A stretch of DNA of 10,545 nt from Phyllobacteriaceae bacterium (GTDB lineage Bacteria; Pseudomonadota; Alphaproteobacteria; Rhizobiales; Devosiaceae). The number at the start of each line of letters is the position of its first letter. Within the stretch, counting starts at the first letter, position 1. The DNA is taken from positions 1 through 10,545 of the forward strand of contig JAAZLP010000258.1 of the NCBI GenBank assembly GCA_012799265.1. Direction: 5' to 3'. The position numbers were made by a program, and so were the translations under genes. The notes beneath the pieces were generated by a model that was not told the origin of the DNA, did not search any database, and saw only the letters and a list, made by a program, of their open reading frames with translations. Shown here one piece after another: positions 1-5,783 of this stretch.

Positions 1-890
1 CCCGCCGCTTCGGCATACCAGTCGAGATGCTTGCGCGCGGCGCGCAGGCCCACCTGCATGCCGTAATCCGACAGCATCTCTTCGTAGTGGCGCTGGATCA
101 GCGACACGAGCTCCGCGCCTTCGGGCGCGTCAGGCGGTGTCTGCCCATCGAGCGAAGCGCCGATCTGGCCGACATTCCAGGGCCGCCCCTGCGCGCCACG
201 GCCCAGCATGACGGCGGCTGCGCCGGATTCGGCCAGCGCTGTGCGGGCGCTTTCGATGTCGACAATATCGCCATTGACCACGACAGGAACCGGCACGGCT
301 TCCACCACGGAACGGACAAGGCTCCAGCGGGCGGTACCCTTGTAAAACTGCTGGCGGGTGCGACCATGAACGGTGATCATCTGCGCACCGGCACTCACGG
401 CCAGCCGCGCGATCTCGGGCGCATTGAGACTGTCGTCATCCCAGCCCAGGCGCATCTTGACCGTTACCGGCTTGCTGGTCGCGCCGGCGACCGCCTCGAC
501 GATTGCCAAAGCCTGATCCGGCACGCGCATCAGGGCAGAACCCGCATAGCCATTGGTCACGCGCTTGGCCGGGCAGCCAAAATTGATGTCGATGATATCT
601 GCGCCGGCGTCCTCGGCGATCCGGGCGCCTTCTTCCATCCAGCGCGGCTCGCATCCCGCCAGCTGCACCATATGCGGGAGGCCGCCTGACTTGCCCAGTT
701 TCTGCACCATGCCGGCATGGCCAGTGGTCAGCGCAGCGCTCGCAACCATCTCGGACACGACCATGCCGGCGCCATAGCGCTCGGCTATTTCGCGGAAGGG
801 CCGGTCTGTGATGCCAGCCATCGGCGCGAGGAAGGCGCGATTGCGGATCGCGTGCCCACCGATGCTCAACGCGCAGGCAGTCTCAGTCAC
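1..890 (-). CDS. dusB: tRNA dihydrouridine synthase (DusB/NifR3 family), 3' end cut by window edge
   Basis: This flavoenzyme family reduces specific uridines in the tRNA D-loop to dihydrouridine using FMN and NADPH. The minus frame is open from a GTG at 890 to the left edge, giving 296 residues; the family is usually about 320-350, so a short C-terminal part is missing. Visible marks are the N-terminal FMN-barrel motif LAPMAGITDRPFR (residues 21-33), DINFGCPAKRV (101-111) with the catalytic Cys106, the KMRLGWDD and TVHGRTRQQFYKG segments, a GDI and GRGAQGRPW phosphate-binding end of the barrel, and the C-terminal helical-domain motif ARKHLDWY. I chose the GTG because it is the only start codon before MTETACALSIGGHAIRNR that has a purine-rich stretch (GGGGC) upstream. 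The gene diverges from ispDF. In many rhizobia the related nifR3 gene leads into ntrB-ntrC, so those genes may lie beyond the left edge; that is inference. Confidence 0.95.
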   Translation of the reverse strand, partial: MTETACALSIGGHAIRNRAFLAPMAGITDRPFREIAERYGAGMVVSEMVASAALTTGHAGMVQKLGKSGGLPHMVQLAGCEPRWMEEGARIAEDAGADIIDINFGCPAKRVTNGYAGSALMRVPDQALAIVEAVAGATSKPVTVKMRLGWDDDSLNAPEIARLAVSAGAQMITVHGRTRQQFYKGTARWSLVRSVVEAVPVPVVVNGDIVDIESARTALAESGAAAVMLGRGAQGRPWNVGQIGASLDGQTPPDAPEGAELVSLIQRHYEEMLSDYGMQVGLRAARKHLDWYAEAA

Positions 891-930
891 ACATTGCCCC
901 GTAAATGATCAGATTCAAAACAGTGCCTGC

Positions 931-958
931 ACAATAATCATTTTCGGCCTACGCGCAA
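931..958 (-). promoter_or_regulatory. Candidate sigma70-type promoter for dusB
   Basis: On the minus strand TTGCGC (958-953) and TATTGT (936-931) are separated by 16 bp. Each box matches 4 of 6 consensus positions. Transcription would begin near 924 and leave a leader of about 34 nt before the GTG start of dusB. This is a pattern match only; alphaproteobacterial promoters are often weakly conserved. Confidence 0.3.
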
Positions 959-971
959 CGCATTCCGTTGC
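955..971. repeat. Perfect 6-bp inverted repeat in the dusB/ispDF divergent region
   Basis: GCAACG (955-960) and CGTTGC (966-971) are exact reverse complements around a 5-bp CATTC spacer. The repeat overlaps the putative dusB -35 box and lies about 94 bp upstream of the ispDF ATG, so it could be a regulator-binding site. It is short enough to occur by chance. I saw no convincing promoter for ispDF elsewhere in the 891-1064 gap; a weak TTGCCG/TAGACC pair near 1000-1030 is the best I can find. Confidence 0.3.
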
Positions 972-1064
972 TTGTATTTGCGTATTCCTGCCCTGCTCTT
1001 GCCGCATGCCAGTACCCCGGCTAGACCCGTGGAAGCGTCTCTCATTGTGTTGCAAAGTGCCTTC

Positions 1065-2261
1065 ATGTCCGCTCGTTCGAAGTCCATCGCCGTCATCGTC
1101 GTCGCCGCAGGAAAAGGCGAGCGCGCCGGCGCTGATGGGGCGACTGACCCGAAGCAATATCGCCAAGTTGGCGGCCAGCCTGTACTCACGCGGACGATCT
1201 CTGCCTTTCTCGCCAGCGGATCGATTTCGCAGATCGTTCCCGTGATCCATCCTGATCATGCGGAGCGCTATGCGTCTCTCCAACTTGCTGACGAGCGGCT
1301 GCTGCCTCCTGTGCATGGCGGGGCGACGCGGCAGGCTTCGGTGCTGGAGGGGCTGCAGGCGCTGGCCCCCATGCGACCCGACATTGTGCTCATTCAGGAT
1401 GCTGCGCGCCCCTTCGTTAGCGTAGCGCTTATCGACCAGGTCATTGCGGCACTGGATGACCATGACGGCGCGCTGCCGACCCTGCCGGTGACAGATACGA
1501 TCAAGCGGTCATTGGACGGCCAGGATGTCGCCACCACCGAAGATCGCCGCCAGCTTTTTGCCGCGCAGACCCCGCAGGGCTTTCGCTTCGGGCCGATTTT
1601 CTCGGCTCATATGCGCTCGGGCACGGTGCGTCGGGAATTTACGGACGATGCCGAGATCGCCGAATGGGCGGGCATGCGCGTCGCCATGGTTCCGGGCGAG
1701 CGCAACAATATCAAGATCACTCATCCCGAAGACTTTGCCCGCGCCGAGCGCATCCTTGGAGACAGCATGAAGACCGAGACCCGTATCGGCACTGGCTACG
1801 ACGTCCATTCCTTTGTGCCGGGCGACCATGTCTGGCTCGGCGGCGTGAAAATCCCGCACCACGCGGGACTTAACGGACATTCTGATTCCGATGTCGCCCT
1901 GCACGCCCTGACCGACGCCATCCTCGGCGCGATCGGCGAAGGCGATATCGGCTTTCATTTCCCGCCCAGCGAGGATCAATGGAAAGGCGCAGCGTCCACC
2001 ATCTTCCTCCGGCATGCCGGGGATCTGGTGGCCAAGCGTGGTGGCCGTATCGTCAATCTGGACGTGACAATTGTCACGGAAGCGCCGAGGATCGGTCCTC
2101 ACGCCCCTGCCATGCGTGCGGTGATCGCCGAGACCCTGGGCATCACCGTGGACCGCGTGGCGGTGAAGGCGACGACCAACGAAAAGCTCGGATCTGTCGG
2201 GCGGGAGGAAGGTATCGTGTCTATTGCCAGTGCCAGCGTGGAACTTCCGAGGGTCGACTAG
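1065..2261 (+). CDS. ispDF: Bifunctional MEP cytidylyltransferase / MECDP synthase (IspD-IspF fusion)
   Basis: This 398-residue fusion catalyses two non-consecutive steps of the methylerythritol phosphate (non-mevalonate) isoprenoid pathway: transfer of CMP to MEP, and cyclisation of CDP-ME 2-phosphate to MECDP. The IspD half (about 1-232) shows the nucleotide-binding VVAAGKGERAG (12-22, with Arg20), DPKQY (28-32, Lys30), QDAARPF, DTIKR, QTPQGF and TDDAEIAEWAG. The IspF half starts at Met235 with the metal ligands of GYDVH (Asp246, His248) and GHSDSDVALHA (His280). The order Asp-x-His, then His 32 residues further on, matches E. coli IspF exactly. Fused IspDF is characteristic of many alphaproteobacteria. 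The frame is open upstream to 972, but the ATG at 1065 directly precedes the conserved Rossmann strand. Its ribosome-binding site is weak, and GTG 1047 is an alternative start. The stop codon touches the cinA start. Confidence 0.97.
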   Translation: MSARSKSIAVIVVAAGKGERAGADGATDPKQYRQVGGQPVLTRTISAFLASGSISQIVPVIHPDHAERYASLQLADERLLPPVHGGATRQASVLEGLQALAPMRPDIVLIQDAARPFVSVALIDQVIAALDDHDGALPTLPVTDTIKRSLDGQDVATTEDRRQLFAAQTPQGFRFGPIFSAHMRSGTVRREFTDDAEIAEWAGMRVAMVPGERNNIKITHPEDFARAERILGDSMKTETRIGTGYDVHSFVPGDHVWLGGVKIPHHAGLNGHSDSDVALHALTDAILGAIGEGDIGFHFPPSEDQWKGAASTIFLRHAGDLVAKRGGRIVNLDVTIVTEAPRIGPHAPAMRAVIAETLGITVDRVAVKATTNEKLGSVGREEGIVSIASASVELPRVD

Positions 2262-2807
2262 ATGGTGACAAAGACGCCAGCCTCACCTCAAAAAGAAACA
2301 GCACCGCCTCCCCCGGCAGGAGCCGCTTCGGTCGGCAAGCAGATCATCGACATCCTGGCAGAGCGCAAGCAGACCATCGTCACGGCAGAAAGCTGCACCG
2401 GCGGCCTGATCGCCGCCGCGCTCACGGATATTCCGGGCGCCTCCGCGGCGCTCTATGGCGGCTATGTCACCTATGCCAATGCGGCCAAGTCAAAGATGAT
2501 CCAGGTGCAGCCGCGCCTCATCGGTGATTATGGCGCGGTGAGCAACCAAGTCGCCCGGGCCATGGCGGACGGCGCGCGCAATACTGCCAAGTCCGACTAT
2601 GCGGTCGCGGTGACTGGCATTGCCGGGCCGGATGGCGGCAGCGAGAAAAAGCCGGTCGGGCTGGTTTATGTGGCGGTGTCGTCTGATCTTGCTACCGTGG
2701 TCATCGAGCACAGGTTTGGTGATCTCGGTCGCGACGGTATTCGCAAGGCAACGGTGCAGGCGGCGCTCGATCTGGTGCTGCAGGTGCTGACCAGCGACGA
2801 GAGCTGA
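2262..2807 (+). CDS. cinA: CinA C-terminal-domain protein (PncC-type nicotinamide-nucleotide amidohydrolase)
   Basis: This 181-residue protein consists of the CinA C-terminal domain alone, without the N-terminal MoaB-like COG1058 domain of full CinA. PncC-type members deamidate nicotinamide mononucleotide to nicotinate mononucleotide in pyridine nucleotide salvage. Family marks are TAESCTGGLIAAALTDIPGAS (from residue 41, with the likely catalytic Ser44), YGGYVTYANAAK, GAVS, AVAVTGIAGPDGG and KPVGLVYVAV. The first 25 or so residues are a Pro/Ala-rich, probably disordered extension before the conserved core begins near VGKQIIDIL. The ATG directly follows the TAG of ispDF with zero spacing, and a GAGGG ribosome-binding site lies inside the end of ispDF, so the two genes are almost certainly cotranscribed and translationally coupled. 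The NMN deamidase assignment comes from the family and is not proven for this protein. The pathway link to isoprenoid synthesis is not obvious. Confidence 0.92.
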   Translation: MVTKTPASPQKETAPPPPAGAASVGKQIIDILAERKQTIVTAESCTGGLIAAALTDIPGASAALYGGYVTYANAAKSKMIQVQPRLIGDYGAVSNQVARAMADGARNTAKSDYAVAVTGIAGPDGGSEKKPVGLVYVAVSSDLATVVIEHRFGDLGRDGIRKATVQAALDLVLQVLTSDES

Positions 2808-2819
2808 GCCCAGAAAGCG

Positions 2820-3098
2820 CTATTCCGTGGTGATCTGGTAACTGCGCCGGATCGCTGCGGTTTTCTCTGCCCACTCGGACGCCTTGGTCCGAGCCTGATG
2901 GGCGTCGAAGGCGGCTTGGTCCACGAACAATTCCTCGACCTTCCAGATCAGCGGGTCGTCGGTCTCCGTCACCTCGAAAGAGAGGCACCCCGGTTCGGCG
3001 CGGGTGAGCCTGGTGTGTTCGCCCAGATATTGGCGTACGAGCGCACTATCGGCAGCCGTCGAGCAGATCAGCTGGCCGCTTAGGCGCACCTTGGCCAC
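2820..3098 (-). CDS. Small antibiotic-biosynthesis-monooxygenase (ABM/YgiN-like) domain protein
   Basis: The 92-residue protein fits a single dimeric alpha/beta-barrel ABM domain: a first strand (VRLSGQLICS), a helix (DSALVRQYLGEHTRLTRAE), the typical PGCLSFEVTETDDP segment, a strand WKVEELFVDQAAFDAHQAR and a C-terminal helix. E. coli YgiN acts as a quinol monooxygenase, and other members are heme-degrading or have no known substrate, so the substrate here cannot be named. The start is GTG at 3098, with GGAG six bases upstream inside the last codons of ratA; only 2 bp separate the ratA stop from this start, so the genes form one operon. It is last in the minus-strand cluster and converges on cinA. 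Its position next to a Coq10-like protein hints at quinone chemistry, but that is inference. Confidence 0.8.
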   Translation of the reverse strand: MAKVRLSGQLICSTAADSALVRQYLGEHTRLTRAEPGCLSFEVTETDDPLIWKVEELFVDQAAFDAHQARTKASEWAEKTAAIRRSYQITTE

Positions 3099-3100
3099 CT

Positions 3101-3544
3101 CTATTCTCCGAACCGACGATCGGCCTCGTCGCAGAAGGCGCGCATGATTTCTTCCTGCTTGGCGGCGAAGGCCGGTTCGGCCACGGCCGCGATCAGCGGA
3201 TTGGAAATCTTGAAGTCGATCTCGAAGCGGATGCGCGTCCCCTGCCCTTCAGGCTCAAAGCTCCACTCGCTGTCGAGATAGGAGAACGGCCCGTCGACCG
3301 CCTTGACGCGAATTGTTCGCGCGACGGGATCCAGCATTACCCGGCTCGTATAGGCCTGGGTGATCGGACCAAAGGACAGGGTCATCCGTGCCAGCCGCAC
3401 ATCGGCATTGCGCGCGGACGGATCGGGGCGCACGTGCATCGCCTGACAATTGGGAATGAAGCGCGGATAATGTTCGAGATCAGCGACGATCTCGAACATG
3501 CGATCCGGCAGATGCGGCACATGCCGCTCGAAAAAGCGCTTCAT
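3101..3544 (-). CDS. RatA/Coq10-type START (SRPBCC) domain protein, probable ubiquinone-binding chaperone
   Basis: The 147-residue protein opens with the family's typical start (KRFFERHVPHLPDRMFEIVADLEHYPRFIPNCQAM), followed by antiparallel strands (DVRLARMTLSFGPITQAYTSRV, IRVKAVDGPFSYLDSEWSFEP, GTRIRFEIDFKISNPL) and a long C-terminal helix (AVAEPAFAAKQEEIMRAFCDEADRRFG). This is the helix-grip fold of the polyketide-cyclase/Coq10 group. Mitochondrial Coq10 binds coenzyme Q and supports respiration, while E. coli RatA has been described as a ribosome-association toxin, hence the common 'toxin RatA' label. The Coq10-like role seems more likely in an alphaproteobacterium and no antitoxin-like gene adjoins it, but the sequence alone cannot decide. 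The ATG follows the TGA of lipA with no gap and has a poor ribosome-binding site, which suggests translational coupling to lipA. Confidence 0.9.
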   Translation of the reverse strand: MKRFFERHVPHLPDRMFEIVADLEHYPRFIPNCQAMHVRPDPSARNADVRLARMTLSFGPITQAYTSRVMLDPVARTIRVKAVDGPFSYLDSEWSFEPEGQGTRIRFEIDFKISNPLIAAVAEPAFAAKQEEIMRAFCDEADRRFGE

Positions 3545-4495
3545 TCAGTGGCCAAGCCTTGCCATGCGGTTTGCACGCAACCGGGCAAAATCCTCGCCGG
3601 CATGGTGCGACGAGCGGGTCAGCGGGCTGGACGAGACCAGCAGGAACCCCTTGGCCATTGCCACGGTGGCAAAGGACTTGAACTCTTCCGGGGTCACGAA
3701 GCGCTGCAGCGGATAGTGCTTCTTGGTCGGCTGGAGATACTGGCCGATGGTGAGGAAATCGACATCGGCGGAACGCAGGTCGTCCATCAGCTGGAGCACT
3801 TCATTCCGCTCTTCGCCGAGGCCAACCATGATGCCGGACTTGGTGAAGATGGTAGGGTCGAGTTCTTTCACCCGCTGCAACAGGCGGATCGAGTGGAAGT
3901 AACGCGCGCCGGGACGGACCTTGAGGTATTTCGACGGCACGGTTTCGAGATTGTGGTTGAAGACGTCAGGCTTGGCTGCAACGACGATCTCCAGCGCCCC
4001 CTCCTTGCGGAGGAAGTCCGGCGTCAGGATTTCGATCGTAGTCCGCGGATTGCGAGCGCGGATGGCCAGGATCACATCGGCAAAATGCTGCGCGCCGCCG
4101 TCGGCCAGGTCATCGCGGTCCACCGAGGTGATGACCACATGTTCGAGGCCCAGCTTCTCGACCGCCTTGGCGACATTCTCTGGCTCAAACGGATCGAGCG
4201 GGCCTGGCATGCCGGTGCGGACATTGCAGAAGGCGCAGGCGCGGGTGCAGATTTCGCCCATGATCATCATGGTCGCGTGCTTCTTGCTCCAGCATTCGCC
4301 GATATTGGGGCAGCCGGCTTCCTCGCAAACAGTGACGAGCCCGTTCTCGCGAACGATCTTCTGCGTTTCCTTGTAGACCGGCGAGCCGGGCGCCTTGACG
4401 CGGATCCAGTCCGGCTTGCGCAACACGATACTGTCGGGCCGATTGGCCTTTTCGGGGTGCCGCGGACGGGCGGCGGTGTCGATGAGCGTGACCAT
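3545..4495 (-). CDS. lipA: Lipoyl synthase (radical SAM)
   Basis: LipA inserts two sulfur atoms into the octanoyl chain bound to the lipoyl domains of 2-oxoacid dehydrogenases and the glycine cleavage H protein. The 316-residue protein has both iron-sulfur sites: the sulfur-donating auxiliary cluster motif with Cys57, Cys62 and Cys68 (CEEAGCPNIGEC), and the radical-SAM CxxxCxxC with Cys83, Cys87 and Cys90 (CTRACAFC). The C-terminal RSS motif at 294-296, which supplies the serine ligand of the auxiliary cluster, is intact. Further family marks are TSVDRDDLADGGAQHF, NHNLETVPSKY, KSGIMVGLGE and LTIGQYLQP. I chose the ATG at 4495 because an AGGGA lies five bases upstream and MVTLIDTAARPRHPEKANRP looks like the usual start; a GTG at 4567 would only add non-conserved sequence. 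It heads the lipA-ratA-abm group and serves the lipoylated PDH subunits encoded upstream on the same strand. Confidence 0.97.
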   Translation of the reverse strand: MVTLIDTAARPRHPEKANRPDSIVLRKPDWIRVKAPGSPVYKETQKIVRENGLVTVCEEAGCPNIGECWSKKHATMMIMGEICTRACAFCNVRTGMPGPLDPFEPENVAKAVEKLGLEHVVITSVDRDDLADGGAQHFADVILAIRARNPRTTIEILTPDFLRKEGALEIVVAAKPDVFNHNLETVPSKYLKVRPGARYFHSIRLLQRVKELDPTIFTKSGIMVGLGEERNEVLQLMDDLRSADVDFLTIGQYLQPTKKHYPLQRFVTPEEFKSFATVAMAKGFLLVSSSPLTRSSHHAGEDFARLRANRMARLGH

Positions 4496-4520
4496 AAGAG
4501 TCCCTGACTGGGCGATGCCC

Positions 4521-4551
4521 GTTATATCGCTCCCTTGGGCCGCCGGTTCAA
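4521..4551 (-). promoter_or_regulatory. Candidate promoter for lipA-ratA-abm
   Basis: On the minus strand TTGAAC (4551-4546) lies 19 bp before TATAAC (4526-4521). The -10 box matches 5 of 6 consensus positions; the spacer is longer than ideal. Transcription would begin near 4514, leaving a short leader of about 19 nt that contains the AGGGA ribosome-binding site of lipA. If real, lipA does not depend on transcripts from the pdh genes. Confidence 0.35.
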
Positions 4552-4582
4552 CCCGGCATGCGCCCACGTCTTCTTGACCTTT

Positions 4583-4597
4583 GGTGCCAGAGGCACC
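4583..4597 (-). terminator. Hairpin directly after the Gfo/Idh/MocA gene, possible weak terminator
   Basis: A perfect 6-bp stem (GGTGCC/GGCACC) with a 3-nt loop begins 3 bases after the TAG of the oxidoreductase gene. No uridine run follows, so intrinsic termination is doubtful; it may instead stabilise the 3' end of the transcript. A second, weaker GCCGG/CCGGC inverted repeat at 4542-4557 lies between it and lipA. Confidence 0.35.
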
Positions 4598-4599
4598 GG

Positions 4600-5640
4600 C
4601 TAGCCGATGACCTCGGCAGTTTCAACCCAATCGCCGCCGCGCGACGCCGAAAGGATGCTGGCCTGAACCATGGCCAGCGAACCCAGATTATCTTCGCCGG
4701 AGCTGAAGCCAACCGGCTGGACACCCGTCTCAATGACGCGGGCCATGGTGTGTAGCGTGCCGACACGGTCGGCAAATTCGATTGTATCGAGCGGCACCGC
4801 CTCCTCAGGGCCATCCAGCACCCGCAGGCCGAGACGGTCGGGGCCGCGCTGATCCCGGAAATGATCGCGCGAGGACCAGGAGATGACGCCTTCGGCGCCG
4901 TCCATAACCCATTCACCAGCCCAAGGCGTAACCGGTTGGGCACTCATCCAGCTGGCGCGATAGGTCACCACGGTGCCGCGCGCGAATTCGATGGTGACCA
5001 CGCCAGTCGGATCGAACTGAAACGGACTGCCTGGCGGGTTCCAGGTGCGCGCCGATAGTCGCTTTGGCTCATCGCCGAGTACGAAGCGCATCAGATCGAA
5101 ATGATGGATCGACATATCTGCCAGAAGCGGGTCAGGCATGTCCCAATAGCGATAGCCCTGGGTGGGACCATGGCGCCGGAAATCGACGGACACCATGCTC
5201 ATGGGGCCGAATTTGCCTGACGCGACCAGATTGGCCGCCGCAATCGGCGCCGGCTGATGGCGATAATTCTGGCTGACCATGAGCAGCTTGCCCTGCGCCT
5301 TGGCGAGCGCCACCAGTTCCTTGCCCTGGGCAATAGTGGTAGTGAAGGGCTTCTCCACCAGCACGTGATAGCCGAGTTCAAGGCAGCGCTTGACGACAGG
5401 ATAATGCGCTTCGGTCCGCAGGGTACAGAGCGCCAGCGAGGCCCCTGCCCTCGACGCCGCGTCATCGAGGCTGGTGAAGCAGAGTTTGGGGTCTATCCCA
5501 AGCTCGGTCTGCACCCGCGCAGCAGCGTCCGGATTGGTATCCACAAAGCCGACCATCTCGACATTGGGAACTTTGGGGATAACGTCCTTGGACCAGCTGA
5601 AACCCCAGGCCCCGAGCCCGATCTGGATTGCCTTGACCAT
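4600..5640 (-). CDS. Gfo/Idh/MocA-family NAD(P)-dependent oxidoreductase
   Basis: The 346-residue protein has an N-terminal Rossmann fold with GLGAWG (residues 8-13), an acidic end of the second strand (FVDTNP) and the family signature EKP (96-98, Lys97). The C-terminal alpha/beta domain follows, with DMSIHHFDL (176-184), which fits the usual D-x3-H-x2-D catalytic pattern (Asp176, His180, Asp183). Members oxidise or reduce sugars, inositols and related polyols, mostly in the cytosol; no signal peptide is visible. The substrate cannot be inferred. A good AGAGGAG ribosome-binding site lies 8 bases before the ATG. It sits between lpdA and lipA on the same strand but is separated from both by more than 100 bp of structured intergenic DNA, so it may be a passenger in this cluster. 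No transporter or sugar-catabolic gene adjoins it within the window. Confidence 0.93.
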   Translation of the reverse strand: MVKAIQIGLGAWGFSWSKDVIPKVPNVEMVGFVDTNPDAAARVQTELGIDPKLCFTSLDDAASRAGASLALCTLRTEAHYPVVKRCLELGYHVLVEKPFTTTIAQGKELVALAKAQGKLLMVSQNYRHQPAPIAAANLVASGKFGPMSMVSVDFRRHGPTQGYRYWDMPDPLLADMSIHHFDLMRFVLGDEPKRLSARTWNPPGSPFQFDPTGVVTIEFARGTVVTYRASWMSAQPVTPWAGEWVMDGAEGVISWSSRDHFRDQRGPDRLGLRVLDGPEEAVPLDTIEFADRVGTLHTMARVIETGVQPVGFSSGEDNLGSLAMVQASILSASRGGDWVETAEVIG

Positions 5641-5677
5641 GTGGATAACTCCTCTGGTTCGTGCTTCCTGCCTTCAA

Positions 5678-5763
5678 TGTCATCCCAACCAGGGTCGGGA
5701 TCCATTTTGGGGCTATCGCTCTACCGCTTCTCAGGATGGGCCCCGGCTTTCGCCGGGGTGACA
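5678..5763. repeat. REP-like palindromic element between lpdA and the oxidoreductase gene
   Basis: Two 28-bp arms, 5678-5705 and 5736-5763, pair as imperfect inverted repeats (19 of 28 positions by hand) around a 30-bp centre. Each arm also folds on itself. The right arm has a perfect 7-bp stem CCCCGGC/GCCGGGG with a four-base loop (5741-5758); the left arm keeps an ATCCC/GGGAT stem (5682-5701) although its sequence has diverged. The ends are TGTCATCCC and GGGGTGACA. This is the architecture of small dispersed intergenic palindromes. Read from the minus strand the right-arm loop is GAAA, a stable GNRA-type tetraloop, lying about 26 nt after the lpdA stop. It could stabilise or attenuate the pdh transcript; there is no uridine run. 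Confidence 0.65.
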
Positions 5764-5783
5764 GCCTGAGCTTGGGTGAGCAA

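Noticed and set aside
27..689. Plus-strand 220-codon frame opposite dusB
   Set aside because: The minus strand carries a clear DusB with catalytic Cys106; the plus frame is its shadow.
972..1064. TTG start at 972 extending IspDF by 31 residues
   Set aside because: The extension does not resemble IspD and would fill most of the intergenic region; the ATG at 1065 sits at the normal distance from the nucleotide-binding loop.
915..1463. Minus-strand 182-codon frame across the dusB/ispDF gap and the IspD half
   Set aside because: It overlaps the conserved IspD coding sequence and its translation is low-complexity and unlike any known protein.
2820..3544. RatA plus neighbour as a toxin-antitoxin pair
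   Set aside because: The small neighbour is an ABM-type enzyme fold, not an RnfH/RatB-like antitoxin, and the cluster is a housekeeping operon.
3434..4507. Long plus-strand open frame (357 codons) opposite lipA and ratA
   Set aside because: It is antisense to lipA with its intact cysteine motifs, its translation resembles no family I know, and such frames are common in GC-rich DNA opposite real genes.
4496..4567. GTG start at 4567 giving LipA 24 more residues
   Set aside because: The added residues look non-conserved, they would include the candidate promoter, and the ATG at 4495 has a good ribosome-binding site.
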